In this document: positions 36,792-46,262 of the stretch, one piece after another
How the letters are laid out: every line of letters begins with the position of its first letter
Numbering within the stretch: the stretch's first letter is position 1
Source: Pseudomonas putida
Lineage (GTDB): Bacteria > Pseudomonadota > Gammaproteobacteria > Pseudomonadales > Pseudomonadaceae
Assembly (NCBI RefSeq): GCF_001941965.1
Contig: NZ_MKZO01000036.1
Location: 248,001 to 312,000, forward strand
DNA: 64,000 nt
Reading direction: 5' to 3'
The notes under the pieces: model-generated
The model's input: the letters and a program-made list of their open reading frames with translations, nothing else
Databases searched by the model: none
Told to the model about the DNA's origin: nothing
Made by a program: the position numbers and the translations under genes

Positions 36792-37246
36792 ACCTCGGGC
36801 AGCAGCTTCTCCAGCGCTACCAGGTCCGGCACCCGGGCGACCTGCTCGCCCACCTGCACCGCCGCCAGCTCCAGTTCGGCCAGCGGGACGTCGACGTAGT
36901 TGAGCTGGCTATCGAGCTTGCACGAACGCGGAATGCCCTGCACCAGCAGGGCAAAGAAGCTGCGCGAGGTGCCGCCGAGGGCATTGAGCACGACGATCCG
37001 CGCCCGTTCACCGACCCGCGTCTGCCCGCCGCAGGCCGCCTCGAAGCTCAGCAGCGGCAAGCGCTGGCCACGCCAGTCGATCCAGCCCAGCAGCCAGGCC
37101 GGCTGGTCCGGCGCCGTGGTGCAGGCCTGGTAGCCGATCAGCTCGGCCACCGCCACGTTGGGCAGCACCAGGCTGCGGTCGCTCAAGGGCAGCAAGAGCC
37201 CGGTGAGGCTGGTTCGACGCCCGCTACGGGTTCCCTGTTCAAGCAT
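36788..37246 (-). CDS. chpC: CheW-like coupling protein of the Chp system
   Basis: A 152-residue single CheW domain. In the sequence LPNVAVAELIGYQAC, then LLGWIDWRGQRLPLLSFEAACGG, the CheW pattern is clear. CheW proteins couple receptors to CheA-type kinases. It starts inside the end of chpA (8-bp overlap), so the two are translationally linked, and in P. aeruginosa chpC follows chpA and chpB. I use chpC on the basis of domain and position. Confidence 0.83.
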   Translation of the reverse strand: MLEQGTRSGRRTSLTGLLLPLSDRSLVLPNVAVAELIGYQACTTAPDQPAWLLGWIDWRGQRLPLLSFEAACGGQTRVGERARIVVLNALGGTSRSFFALLVQGIPRSCKLDSQLNYVDVPLAELELAAVQVGEQVARVPDLVALEKLLPEV

Positions 37247-40200
37247 TCTGATGACTCCAGCGGGCGATGCTCTGCAGCAGCACCGATTCCTGGTACGGCT
37301 TGCCCAGGTAGTCGTTGACGCCGATCGCCATGGCGCGGTCGCGGTGCTTCTGCCCGGTGCGCGAGGTGATCATGATGATCGGCAGGTTTTTCAGTTGCGG
37401 GTCCTGGCGCACCTGGGTGGCCACTTCGAAGCCGTCCATGCGCGGCATCTCGATATCCAGCAGCAAGACATCGGGCCGGTGCTCGGCCAGCACCGCCATG
37501 GCATCGACCCCGTCCTTGGCGGTCAGCACGTTCATGCCGTGACGCTCCAGCAAACGCCCGGTGACCTTGCGCACCGTCACCGAATCGTCCACCACCAGCA
37601 CCAGCAACGGTCGCGCCGGGCCACTGCCGGCAAGCGCCGGCACTTCCCGGTCCGCCCGTCCGGCCTGCTGGGCCAGACGTAGATGCAGCCCGCGCAGTTG
37701 CGCCAGCACATCGAGAATCAGCACCACCCGGCCATCGCCGAGCAAGGTCGCCCCGGCCAGGCCCTGCACCGCAGCGAACTGCGGCCCGAGGCTCTTGACC
37801 ACGATTTCGCGGCTGGCCGACAGGCTGTCCACCTGCACGGCAAACTGCTGGTCGTGGGCATGCACCAGGATCACCGGCAGCGGCAGGCTCTGGCCCAGCA
37901 ACCGCGGCTGACGCTGGCCCTGCAGCAGCTCGCCGAGATAGCGCAGCTCGTAGCGCCGCCCGGCGTATTCATAGCGCGGCGGATCGAGGCGATAGCAGGC
38001 CTCCAGCTCCGCCGGCGGCACCCGTACCACGCCGTCGATGGCGTTCAGCGGCACCGCGTACTGTTCTTCGCCGCAATGCACCATCAGCGCGCGGTTGACC
38101 GACACGGTGAACGGCAGGCGGATCAGGAAGCGCGCGCCCTTGCCCACCACCGAGCTGATCACCATCGACCCGCCCAGTTGCTTGACCTCCTCATGGACCA
38201 CGTCCATGCCCAGGCCGCGCCCGGAAATCTGGGTGATCTTCTCGGCCGTGGAGAACCCCGGCTGGAGGATGAACTGCATCACTTCGTGATCGCTGAGTTC
38301 ACTGCGTGGGTCCAGCAGGCCACGCTTGATCGCCTTGTTGCGCACCGCTTCCAGCGGCACCCCGGCGCCATCGTCGAACATCTCGATGACGATGTCGGCG
38401 CCTTCGTGCAGCAGGTTCAGGGCGATCATGCCCTGCTCCGGCTTGCCCGCTGCCAGGCGCACCTCGCGGCTTTCCAGGCCGTGGTCGACGGCGTTGCGCA
38501 GCATGTGCTCCAGCGGCGCGACCATGCGTTCGAGCACGCTGCGGTCCATCTCGCCTTCGGCGTTACCCACCACCAGTTCGACCTGCTTGCCCAGTTCGCT
38601 GGCGGTCTGCCGCACCACCCGCTGCAAGCGCGGCACCAGGCGCTCGAAGGGCACCATGCGCGTGCGCATCAGGCCTTCCTGCAGCTCGCTGTTGACCCGT
38701 GCCTGCTGCGACAACAGGCTCTGCGCCATCTGCGTGCGGCCGGTCAGGGTTTCCTTGAGGTCGAGCAGGTCGGAGGCGGATTCGGACAGGGCCCGGGACA
38801 GCTGCTGGAGCTGGGAATGGCGGTCCATCTCCAGCGGGTCGAAGTCCTCGTAGGCATCGCCATCAGCCTGCAAGCGGCTGAGCAGTCCGCCCTGGGTTTC
38901 GGTATCCAGACGCCGCAACTGGTCGCGCATGCGCTCCAGGGTGGTTTCCATCTCGTTGAGGGCGACCTGGGCGTCGTTGATCTGCTGCTCCAGGCGTCCG
39001 CGCAGGATCGAGGTTTCCGCCGCCTGGTTGCCCAGGTCGTCGAGCAGCTCGGCGTTGACCTTGACCATGTCCAGCGCCGCACGCTCCGGCGCGGGTGCTG
39101 GTGCTTCCGCCGGGGCCTCGGCGGGCGCGGCGGCGGCGCTGTCGCTAAGGGCCGCGCTGCTGAAGTTGCGGATGTAGTCGATCAGCGCCGTGGCCGCATG
39201 CAGCGGCTGCTGCAGGCGCACCGCGTCGAGCATGTGGGCCAGGCGGTCGTGACAGTTCTGCAACAGGCTGAACAGCGCCGGGCTGGCCTGTAATTGGCCG
39301 GCGGCCAGGTGTTCGTAGAGGAATTCCAGTTCGTGGGCCAGATCGCCGATCGGGCCGATTTCCACCATGCGCGCGCCACCCTTCAGGGTGTGCAGGTCGC
39401 GCAGCAGGTTTTCCACCTCGACTGTGTTGCGCGGGTCGGCCTGCCAGCGGGTCAGCGCCCCGGCAGCGCTTTCGACGATATCCACGCCTTCTTCAAGGAA
39501 GATCTCCAGCAGCTCCTTGTCGCCTTCCTGCTCCGGTGCCTCGGCCTTGACCGTGGTCCCCGCCGGCTGGGCGTGATGGCGGAATTCGCGCAGGGCGGCA
39601 AGGCTTTCCACCACCGACTCCAGTGCCTGGCCCTGGCTCAGTTGCGCCAGCAGCCGGGCCAGCAGGGCATGGCTGCCGCGCAGCAGGCTGACCAGCTCCA
39701 GGGACGGACTATAACGCCGATCCACAAGCCCTTCGTAAAGCAGCTCCAGTTCATGGGCGAGCACATCCAGCGCACCGATGCCGGCCATCCGCGCACCGCC
39801 CTTGAGGGTGTGCAGATCCCGTTGCAGCGAAGACAGCGTCGAGGCGTTGTCGGGATCGTCGGTCCAGCGCCGGAGGGCCTGGTCGGCGCTGTCCAGCACA
39901 TCGATGGCTTCTTCGAGGAAGATCGCTACCATCTCGTGGTCCACCTCCTGCCCGGCCAGCTCGCGGGTGACGTCGCCCAGCTCGGCGATGCTCGACGTAC
40001 CGTCGCCCTGGCGACGGACCAGGCCCATCGCGCCAGGGTCCAGCCCCTCTTCGAGCAATTCGCGCAAGGCCAGCAAGCGCTCGGGGCAAGGCTCGACCTC
40101 CTGCCCGGCGGCGATCTGGTCAAGCATGTTGATCAAGGCTTCGTGCGCCTGCTGCGCTTCTTCAAAAAAGCGCGTGTCAGCGGCCAGGCTGCTTTCCTCG

Positions 40201-42491
40201 ACGGCGCCATACAGGTCCAGCAGCGCCTCGCACAGCTCGTCCACCTGCCACAGATTGGCGAGGTGGGCGCTCTGGCCGAGGGTGGTGAGTTCGTCGAGCA
40301 GCGAGTTCAGTTCCTGGCGCTCGCCGGGGTGCTCCTGCCAGCGCAGCAGCAAGGATTCGGCGTCCAGCAGGATATCCATGCCCTGTTCGAGGAAGCTGGC
40401 GATCAGTTGCGGGTCGCGCTTGATCCGCAGGCTCTGGTCCGGGGAGTCGAGCAAGGCCTGGAGCCGCGCGCTGACCACCTGGTCGACCTGTTCGATCAGG
40501 ATGTCGGCGCCCTTGATCGGCGCCAGCGGCGTGCTGCCGAGCTGCTCCAGGCCGCGACGCAGCAAGGGTTCGGCGGTTTGCAGCAGATAGATTTCATCGA
40601 GGTCGAAGCCCACCTGGTGGGCCTTGAACTCGCGGGCCAGCAGGTCCAGGGCGGTGGCCAGCTCGGCGATCGGCGTGACCCCGGCCATGGCCGCGCTGCC
40701 CTTGAGCGTGTGCAGCGCCCGTTGCAGATCGTCGCTGACCGGCGCCGGGAGATAGACCTCGGCATTGGCCAGGAAGGCGTCGAGCCCGGCCAGGTGGGTC
40801 TGTGCTTCGTTACGGAAGATCTCCAGCAATTGCGGGTCGAGGGGCTCGGCGTGCTCGCCATCGGCGTCGGCGTCGTTCATCGCCAGGGCGTGCAGATGGC
40901 TGGCGAGGTGTTCGACATGGGCGTGAGCATGCACCTCGCCGGTGGCGAACTCGTCGACCAGCGGGGTCATCAGGGTCATCGCCTGGCCAATCGCCTTGAG
41001 TACCTCGGCGCCGCTGCCGACGCGGCCTTCGAGCATACGGTTGAGCAAGTGCTCGCCGGCCCAGGCCAGTTCGGCCAGGACCGTGGCGCGGACCATCCGC
41101 CCGCTGCCCTTGAGCGTATGGAAACCACGGCGCAGCTCGATCAGCGCCTCGCGCGGATGGCCTTCGCCGCGCCAGCGCAGCCAGTCCTCGTCCATCTGGC
41201 CGAGGACTTCCTCGGCTTCCTCGAGAAAGACTTCGCGCAGTTCATCGTCCACCGGCTCCGGCGCAGCGATCGTGATCGGTGCCGGGTGCAGCGGCCGCGC
41301 CAGGACCGGAAAGCCCAGCGCCCCGAGGGCACGCCGGGCACGGGCCAGCAGCGGCTCGACCTCGGCCTGGAGATCGATGCTCAGGGACTGCAACGCATAT
41401 TCCAGGCTGCCGATCACCTCGGCGAGGTGCTCCAGCGCGGCGCTGTCGGGCAGGCTCTCGGCCTGCAGCACATGGGCGCGAAGGTAATCGGTACAGCGCT
41501 GCACCACGGCGGCCGGATGCGGCAGCATCAGCATGGCCAGGGCGCCACGGATCTGTCCGAGCAGGTCGGGGAGCGGTTGCAGACGCACCCGGTCCCAGCC
41601 GGCCTCGAGGCAATCGGCGATCAGGTCGCGGGCCTGCAGCAGCACGCCGTAGGCCTCGTCCAGCACCAGTTGGCGGATCTCGTTGATATCGGTGCCGGTA
41701 GGCGGGGTCTGGCTGCTGGTTTCGATGGCGCCGACCATGCCGCTGAGGGTTGCCTCGGCGTACTGCAGGGCAGCGGAGACGTCGATCAGCGGCGCCTCCT
41801 GCGGCGCTTCCTTGAGCATCGACTGCAACACCGCAACCTGGTCGAGAATCACCCGGCGCGGCTGGTTGAAGCCGAGTACGGCGAGGGTATCGGCGATTTG
41901 TCGCAACGGCGCCAGCAAGGGCTCCAGGCTTTGGCCCTCACCGCGCGCGTATTGCTCGACGCGCTCCTTGATCCGCAGCAGGTCTTCGCTCAGTGCCGCC
42001 ACCACCGAGCGCATGCCGTCACGGTCGGGCAGGCGGCCTTGCAAGGCATCCAGCGACAGTTCGAAGTTTTCCCCGCTACCGGGAGCGATAACCCCCAGTG
42101 CGCTTTCGCCCAGGGTCTCGACGCCGCGGGCGGCACGCAACTGGTTGAGCAATGGCAGGGCCAGCAACGGCAGGTCGCGCCGGGCAATCCGCAGGCGCTC
42201 CAGATACAGCGGCAACTGGCTCAGTGCGCGGAACAGCGCCCCTTGGGCGTTCGCCTGGCCGTCGGCCAACGCGCGGGCCAGCGCTTCCATTTCCTGGGCC
42301 AGCAGGGCCGCGCCCTTGAACTCCAGGAGCACCAGGCAACCGTGCACCTGGTGCAGCGCCTCGACACAGGCGCCCAGCCCCTCGCCTTCGCCAATGGCGA
42401 ACTGCTCAAGTGCCTGGCGCGCCTGGGCCAGGCGTTCATCGATCGCCTCCCTGACCCAGGCCAGGGCGACGAAATCATGCCGGTCAGCCAT
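37239..42491 (-). CDS. chpA: ChpA-type hybrid chemosensory histidine kinase
   Basis: A 1750-residue CheA-like kinase. Four canonical Hpt sites (HTLKG) are His458, His594, His894 and His1034. A fifth module has Thr736 where the His would be (LDELTTLGQ), like the threonine 'Tpt' domain of P. aeruginosa ChpA. Two N-terminal modules are too degenerate to call. Then come the CheA dimerisation and ATPase domains (HMLRNAVDHGLES, about 1328; GRGLGMDVV, about 1430), a CheW-like domain and a receiver with Asp1679 in DVLLLDIEMPRMDG. It is shorter than P. aeruginosa ChpA (about 2470 residues). The start MADRHDF has GGAAG in front. The system governs type IV pili and cAMP in P. aeruginosa. Confidence 0.95.
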   Translation of the reverse strand: MADRHDFVALAWVREAIDERLAQARQALEQFAIGEGEGLGACVEALHQVHGCLVLLEFKGAALLAQEMEALARALADGQANAQGALFRALSQLPLYLERLRIARRDLPLLALPLLNQLRAARGVETLGESALGVIAPGSGENFELSLDALQGRLPDRDGMRSVVAALSEDLLRIKERVEQYARGEGQSLEPLLAPLRQIADTLAVLGFNQPRRVILDQVAVLQSMLKEAPQEAPLIDVSAALQYAEATLSGMVGAIETSSQTPPTGTDINEIRQLVLDEAYGVLLQARDLIADCLEAGWDRVRLQPLPDLLGQIRGALAMLMLPHPAAVVQRCTDYLRAHVLQAESLPDSAALEHLAEVIGSLEYALQSLSIDLQAEVEPLLARARRALGALGFPVLARPLHPAPITIAAPEPVDDELREVFLEEAEEVLGQMDEDWLRWRGEGHPREALIELRRGFHTLKGSGRMVRATVLAELAWAGEHLLNRMLEGRVGSGAEVLKAIGQAMTLMTPLVDEFATGEVHAHAHVEHLASHLHALAMNDADADGEHAEPLDPQLLEIFRNEAQTHLAGLDAFLANAEVYLPAPVSDDLQRALHTLKGSAAMAGVTPIAELATALDLLAREFKAHQVGFDLDEIYLLQTAEPLLRRGLEQLGSTPLAPIKGADILIEQVDQVVSARLQALLDSPDQSLRIKRDPQLIASFLEQGMDILLDAESLLLRWQEHPGERQELNSLLDELTTLGQSAHLANLWQVDELCEALLDLYGAVEESSLAADTRFFEEAQQAHEALINMLDQIAAGQEVEPCPERLLALRELLEEGLDPGAMGLVRRQGDGTSSIAELGDVTRELAGQEVDHEMVAIFLEEAIDVLDSADQALRRWTDDPDNASTLSSLQRDLHTLKGGARMAGIGALDVLAHELELLYEGLVDRRYSPSLELVSLLRGSHALLARLLAQLSQGQALESVVESLAALREFRHHAQPAGTTVKAEAPEQEGDKELLEIFLEEGVDIVESAAGALTRWQADPRNTVEVENLLRDLHTLKGGARMVEIGPIGDLAHELEFLYEHLAAGQLQASPALFSLLQNCHDRLAHMLDAVRLQQPLHAATALIDYIRNFSSAALSDSAAAAPAEAPAEAPAPAPERAALDMVKVNAELLDDLGNQAAETSILRGRLEQQINDAQVALNEMETTLERMRDQLRRLDTETQGGLLSRLQADGDAYEDFDPLEMDRHSQLQQLSRALSESASDLLDLKETLTGRTQMAQSLLSQQARVNSELQEGLMRTRMVPFERLVPRLQRVVRQTASELGKQVELVVGNAEGEMDRSVLERMVAPLEHMLRNAVDHGLESREVRLAAGKPEQGMIALNLLHEGADIVIEMFDDGAGVPLEAVRNKAIKRGLLDPRSELSDHEVMQFILQPGFSTAEKITQISGRGLGMDVVHEEVKQLGGSMVISSVVGKGARFLIRLPFTVSVNRALMVHCGEEQYAVPLNAIDGVVRVPPAELEACYRLDPPRYEYAGRRYELRYLGELLQGQRQPRLLGQSLPLPVILVHAHDQQFAVQVDSLSASREIVVKSLGPQFAAVQGLAGATLLGDGRVVLILDVLAQLRGLHLRLAQQAGRADREVPALAGSGPARPLLVLVVDDSVTVRKVTGRLLERHGMNVLTAKDGVDAMAVLAEHRPDVLLLDIEMPRMDGFEVATQVRQDPQLKNLPIIMITSRTGQKHRDRAMAIGVNDYLGKPYQESVLLQSIARWSHQNA

Positions 42492-42529
42492 GTTTACTTC
42501 CAACACATCATTCATGGGTTTGGCACGGA

Positions 42530-42607
42530 CCCTGTGGGAGCTGGCTTGCCAGCGATTGCGATGGTGAATTCACTACAGCAATCGCTGGCAAGCCAGCTCC
42601 CACAGGG
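42530..42607. repeat. REPIN pair 10, inside the chp operon
   Basis: Inverted arms (CCCTGTGGGAGCTGGCTTGC from 42530, complement ending at 42607) lie between pilJ and chpA, which share a strand. It is the only REPIN inside an apparent multi-gene operon, and may stabilise the pilJ 3' end or reduce chpA expression. Confidence 0.92.
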
Positions 42608-42626
42608 TGTCCGCGTGACGCTTTGA

Positions 42627-44666
42627 TCAGCGCGACTCTGGCAAGGTAAAGCCCGACACCGACCGGCGCATCTCGCTGGCCATCCGCGCCAGGTTGCCGA
42701 TGCTTTCCGCCGTGGCCGTGGAGCCGGACGAGGTCTGCGAGGTGATCTGCTGGATGATCGCCATGGTGTGGGAGATCTGCCCGGCCGACGAGGTCTGCAA
42801 TTGCGCCGCATCGGAAATGCTCAGGATCAGCTCGGCCAGGGTCTGCGATACCCCCTCGATCTCCGCCAGGGCCACCCCGGCATCCTGGGCCAGACGCGCC
42901 CCGCGCACCACCTCGGCGGTAGTCTGCTCCATGGAAATGACCGCTTCGTTGGTGTCCACCTGGATCGCCCGCACCAGCGCCTCGATCTGCCGCGTCGCCG
43001 AGGACGAACGCTCGGCCAGGCGCTGCACTTCGTCGGCAACCACCGCAAAACCACGCCCGGCCTCGCCGGCCATGGACGCCTGGATCGCCGCATTGAGGGC
43101 CAGAATATTGGTCTGGTCGGCAATGTCGTCGATCAGGTTGACGATATCGCCGATCTCCTGGGACGACTCGCCCAAACGCTTGATCCGCTTGGCGGTGTCC
43201 TGGATCTGCTCGCGAATGTTGTCCATGCCGTGGATGGTGTTGTGCACCACCTCGTTGCCCTTGTTGGCGATGGCCACCGAGCGCTCGGCCACCTTGGCCG
43301 ACTCGTAGGCGTGGTTGGACACCCGGTCGATGGACTCGGCCATGTCACCCACCGCCATGGACGCATCGGCGATCTGCTGGGCCTGGTGCTCGGAAGCCTT
43401 GGCCAGCAGGTGCGCGGTGTTCTGCGTGTCGTCCACGGCGGCGGCGACTTCCTCGGCGCTGTGGTTGATGGTCGCCACCAGGTCGCGCAACTGGTCGATG
43501 GAATAGTTGATGGAGTCGGCAATCGCCCCGGTGAAATCCTCGGTGACCGAGGCGGTGACGGTCAGGTCGCCATCGGCAAGGTCTTCGATCTCGTCGAGCA
43601 GGCGCATGATCGCCTGCTGGTTGCGCTCGTTCTTCTCGGCGGTTTCGCTGAGCCGGCGGTTGGTTTCGCGAACCATCACCGAACCGATCAGGATGATCGA
43701 GGCCAGCGCCAGCAGGCCCAGTACATAGCCACCGACGGTGTCCAGGGTGCGCCCGCTGGCGAGGTTCTCGAAGCCGTTGGCCAGGCGCGAGGCTTCATCC
43801 AGCAGGGTTTGCGACAGGCTGAAGATGTTGCCGGCCGCCTCGCGGACGCGGAACAGTTCAGGCGAGGTTTCGAGGATTTCGTCCACCGAGCCGGCAACGA
43901 ACTGGAACAGCTCGGCGATTTCGCCCAGGCGCGCGCGGGCGTCGGGATCTTCGACACGGGTCACCTGGATCGCCGGGTTACCACCGAGCATGCCTTCCAG
44001 CACCTGGCCAAAGCGGTTGGCATCGCGACCGAAGGCGTCGGCCGCCTGCACCGAGGTGTCGTCACCGGCCAGCACGGTATTCACCGAGCCGAGGATGCGC
44101 TCGGCCAGCAGCGCCTGGCGCTGGGCCACGGCGACCTGGGCGGCCGGGGCGCCGCTCTGCAGGAGAATTTCCACCACCTTCTCGTACTCGACCTGCAACT
44201 GCGGCACGGTCTCGGCCAGGGTGGCGGCGACCTGGTGCAGCGACAGCACGGTCTGCTCGCTGGCGAGGATCACGTCGGTGTTCTTGCGCAGGGTCTCCCA
44301 GTCGCGCTGCACCGCGTCCATCTCGTTGCGTACTGCGGCGGGGGCCGACGGCAGTCCGGTGCTGTGGTCGCCCTTCTTCAGGTAGCCCCAGCGCTGCTCG
44401 AAATCATTGCGCGCCTCGCTCAGCAGGCGGAAGGCCACGGTCTTGCCGGAGGCCGCCTCGGTGGCGTTCTTGGCGATGCGCTGGGACAGCACGCGCAACT
44501 CGCCGGCGTGGCCGATGTACTGCTTGTCGTGGTTGGCCTGGGTGTTGAGGTAGGCGAAGTTGGCGAACAGCAGGATGATCGAGAGGATCAACACGACGAA
44601 CAGCGCCGCGATCTGCGCGCTGCTGCGCGATCCTTTGAGTGAAGTGGCGGGCTTGGGCTGGCTCAC
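42627..44666 (-). CDS. pilJ: Methyl-accepting chemotaxis protein PilJ
   Basis: A 679-residue chemoreceptor. Transmembrane helix 1 is at about residues 20-42 (IAALFVVLILSIILLFANFAY) and helix 2 at about 310-330 (GGYVLGLLALASIILIG). A large periplasmic PilJ domain lies between them. The cytoplasmic signalling tip has the conserved FAVVADEVQRLAERSSSATR. The C-terminus (SGFTLPESR) has no CheR-binding pentapeptide. In P. aeruginosa PilJ signals surface contact through type IV pili to ChpA. It starts 18 bp after pilI. Confidence 0.93.
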   Translation of the reverse strand: MSQPKPATSLKGSRSSAQIAALFVVLILSIILLFANFAYLNTQANHDKQYIGHAGELRVLSQRIAKNATEAASGKTVAFRLLSEARNDFEQRWGYLKKGDHSTGLPSAPAAVRNEMDAVQRDWETLRKNTDVILASEQTVLSLHQVAATLAETVPQLQVEYEKVVEILLQSGAPAAQVAVAQRQALLAERILGSVNTVLAGDDTSVQAADAFGRDANRFGQVLEGMLGGNPAIQVTRVEDPDARARLGEIAELFQFVAGSVDEILETSPELFRVREAAGNIFSLSQTLLDEASRLANGFENLASGRTLDTVGGYVLGLLALASIILIGSVMVRETNRRLSETAEKNERNQQAIMRLLDEIEDLADGDLTVTASVTEDFTGAIADSINYSIDQLRDLVATINHSAEEVAAAVDDTQNTAHLLAKASEHQAQQIADASMAVGDMAESIDRVSNHAYESAKVAERSVAIANKGNEVVHNTIHGMDNIREQIQDTAKRIKRLGESSQEIGDIVNLIDDIADQTNILALNAAIQASMAGEAGRGFAVVADEVQRLAERSSSATRQIEALVRAIQVDTNEAVISMEQTTAEVVRGARLAQDAGVALAEIEGVSQTLAELILSISDAAQLQTSSAGQISHTMAIIQQITSQTSSGSTATAESIGNLARMASEMRRSVSGFTLPESR

Positions 44667-44684
44667 GGTTCTGGCGTTCCTTTA

Positions 44685-45224
44685 CTACAGCGCGACATCG
44701 AGAAAGCCCGGGGCCTGGGCCAGGGCGAACGGGCTGAAAATCCCCCAGCAGTGCTCACGCTGGAAGTGTCCCTGGATAAAGGGCGCCGCGCTGCCCAGCA
44801 GGGGCGACGGCGGCGACAGTTCGAGGCCGTCGAGGGCGAAATGCTGGAGGCCGAGCACTTCGTCCACCATCAGGCCGGTGAACAGCTCATCGTGATCCAC
44901 CACCAGGACCCGCCGCTGCTTGCGGGTCAGATTCGCTTCGAGGCCGAGAAAACCGCCGAGGTCGGTGACCGGCAGCAGTTGCCCGCGCAGGTTGGTGACC
45001 CCGGCCACCCAGGGTTTCACCCCGGGAATCCGGCTCAGGCGCGGCGCGGTGAGGACTTCGGCGACTTCACCCATGGGCGCCACGAAACAGTGCTCGCCGA
45101 GACGAAAACCGATGCCGCTCCAGGTCTGCAGGCGGGTTTCCTGCAAGGGCAGGTCGGCGGCGTGCAGGCGGCAGCGCCGGTCGATATCCAGCAGCAGCTC
45201 GAAGGCGGTCAGCGATTCGCCCAT
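44685..45224 (-). CDS. pilI: CheW-like protein PilI
   Basis: A 179-residue CheW-domain protein that links PilJ to ChpA. The block GVTNLRGQLLPVTDLGGFLG is diagnostic of CheW, and the N-terminal LTAFELLLDIDRRCRLHAA matches PilI. The ATG at 45224 is chosen; an alternative TTG at 45239 would overlap the pilH stop codon. Neither has a convincing ribosome-binding site, so translation may be coupled to pilH. Confidence 0.9.
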   Translation of the reverse strand: MGESLTAFELLLDIDRRCRLHAADLPLQETRLQTWSGIGFRLGEHCFVAPMGEVAEVLTAPRLSRIPGVKPWVAGVTNLRGQLLPVTDLGGFLGLEANLTRKQRRVLVVDHDELFTGLMVDEVLGLQHFALDGLELSPPSPLLGSAAPFIQGHFQREHCWGIFSPFALAQAPGFLDVAL

Positions 45225-45235
45225 GGTGGCGCGGG

Positions 45236-45601
45236 TCAAGCGGTCAGGACGCTGTTGAGCACGCGGACCAGATCGTCTTCTTCCACCGGCTTCACCAGGT
45301 AGCTCTTGGCGCCCTGGCGGGTACCCCAGACCTTGTCGGTTTCCTGGTCCTTGGTGGTAACGATGATCACCGGGATGTCCTTGGTGGCCGGGTCCTTGCT
45401 CAGTTGGCGGGTGGCCTGGAAGCCGTTCATGCCGGGCATGACGATATCCATCAGGACGGCATCGGGCTTTTCCTGGACAGCCAGGGCCACACCGTCGGCG
45501 CCATTGTTCGCCTTGAGCACCTGATGCCCATGCCTTTCGAGCATTTCGGTGAATTTGTAGGTTTCGGTCGGCGAGTCGTCGACGATAAGAATTCGGGCCA
45601 T
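45236..45601 (-). CDS. pilH: Response regulator PilH
   Basis: A 121-residue single-receiver (CheY-like) protein. The acidic pair VDDSPTE, the phosphoacceptor Asp in VLMDIVMPGMNG, and the conserved Thr and Lys (VTTKDQE, YLVKPVEE) are all present. PilH is the second response regulator of Chp signalling, thought to oppose PilG. The ATG at 45601 has a GGGGAA ribosome-binding site. Confidence 0.94.
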   Translation of the reverse strand: MARILIVDDSPTETYKFTEMLERHGHQVLKANNGADGVALAVQEKPDAVLMDIVMPGMNGFQATRQLSKDPATKDIPVIIVTTKDQETDKVWGTRQGAKSYLVKPVEEDDLVRVLNSVLTA

Positions 45602-45646
45602 GCTGTTCCCCATGAAAGGACAGACGCCAGCGCTGGTGGGCTGGCG

Positions 45647-46057
45647 TCAGGGTGCGTGTTGTTCTTCCGCCGTGAAGCCCGGCACATGGGCGCGGATGGC
45701 TTCCAGCAGTTCTTCCTTGCTGAACGGTTTGGTCAGGAACTGATCACAGCCGACGATCCGTCCCCGGGCCTTGTCGAACAGACCGTCGCGGGACGACAGC
45801 ATGATCACCGGGGTGTCCTTGAAAGCGCTGTTGTGCTTGACCAGGGCGCAGGTCTGGTAACCGTCCAGGCGCGGCATCAGCACGTCGACGAAGATGATGC
45901 CGGGGCGGTGGTCGACGATCTTGGCCAGGGCATCGAAACCGTCGATGGCCGTGATCACCTCGCAGCCCGCTTCGGCGAGCAGCATCTCGGCGGTGCGGCG
46001 AATCGTCTTGGAGTCGTCGATCACCATCACTTTCAATGCCGCGTCGGGCTGAACCAT
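45647..46057 (-). CDS. pilG: Response regulator PilG
   Basis: A 136-residue single-receiver protein. LKVMVIDDSKTIRRTAEMLL gives the acidic pocket, the phosphoacceptor Asp lies in IIFVDVLMPRLDG, and the Lys is in FLTKPFSKEELL. It closely matches P. aeruginosa PilG, which promotes pilus extension and cAMP synthesis. The frame is open further upstream, but the start at 46057 gives the right length. It is the first gene of pilG-H-I-J-chpA-C and divergent from gshB. Confidence 0.94.
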   Translation of the reverse strand: MVQPDAALKVMVIDDSKTIRRTAEMLLAEAGCEVITAIDGFDALAKIVDHRPGIIFVDVLMPRLDGYQTCALVKHNSAFKDTPVIMLSSRDGLFDKARGRIVGCDQFLTKPFSKEELLEAIRAHVPGFTAEEQHAP

Positions 46058-46142
46058 ATTCGCTCTACCATAGCTGTCGGATAGCGCCATGCCGGCCACC
46101 TGCCACGCATTTTTAGCACACTCAGGGGGTGCATTCCATCGA

Positions 46143-46160
46143 GCCGGGCCGGGGCCCGGC
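46143..46160. other. Perfect 8-bp hairpin between pilG and gshB
   Basis: GCCGGGCC (46143-46150) pairs with GGCCCGGC (46153-46160), 8 bp before a TTTTT tract, in the 205-bp divergent region. The U-run is too distant for a standard terminator. It may belong to the gshB leader. Confidence 0.45.
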
Positions 46161-46262
46161 CGCCGTGCGTTTTTCCCTTGACCGGCGGCGTCGCGGGCGC
46201 CACCCTGAGCCACTTTTCTTTGGAACCACCGCGGCCCCGCGCCGCCGAGAGGATTTACCCCC

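Noticed and set aside
39294..42626. 1110-codon plus-strand open frame opposite chpA
   Set aside because: It mirrors the chpA coding frame and has no recognisable domain, ribosome-binding site or promoter.
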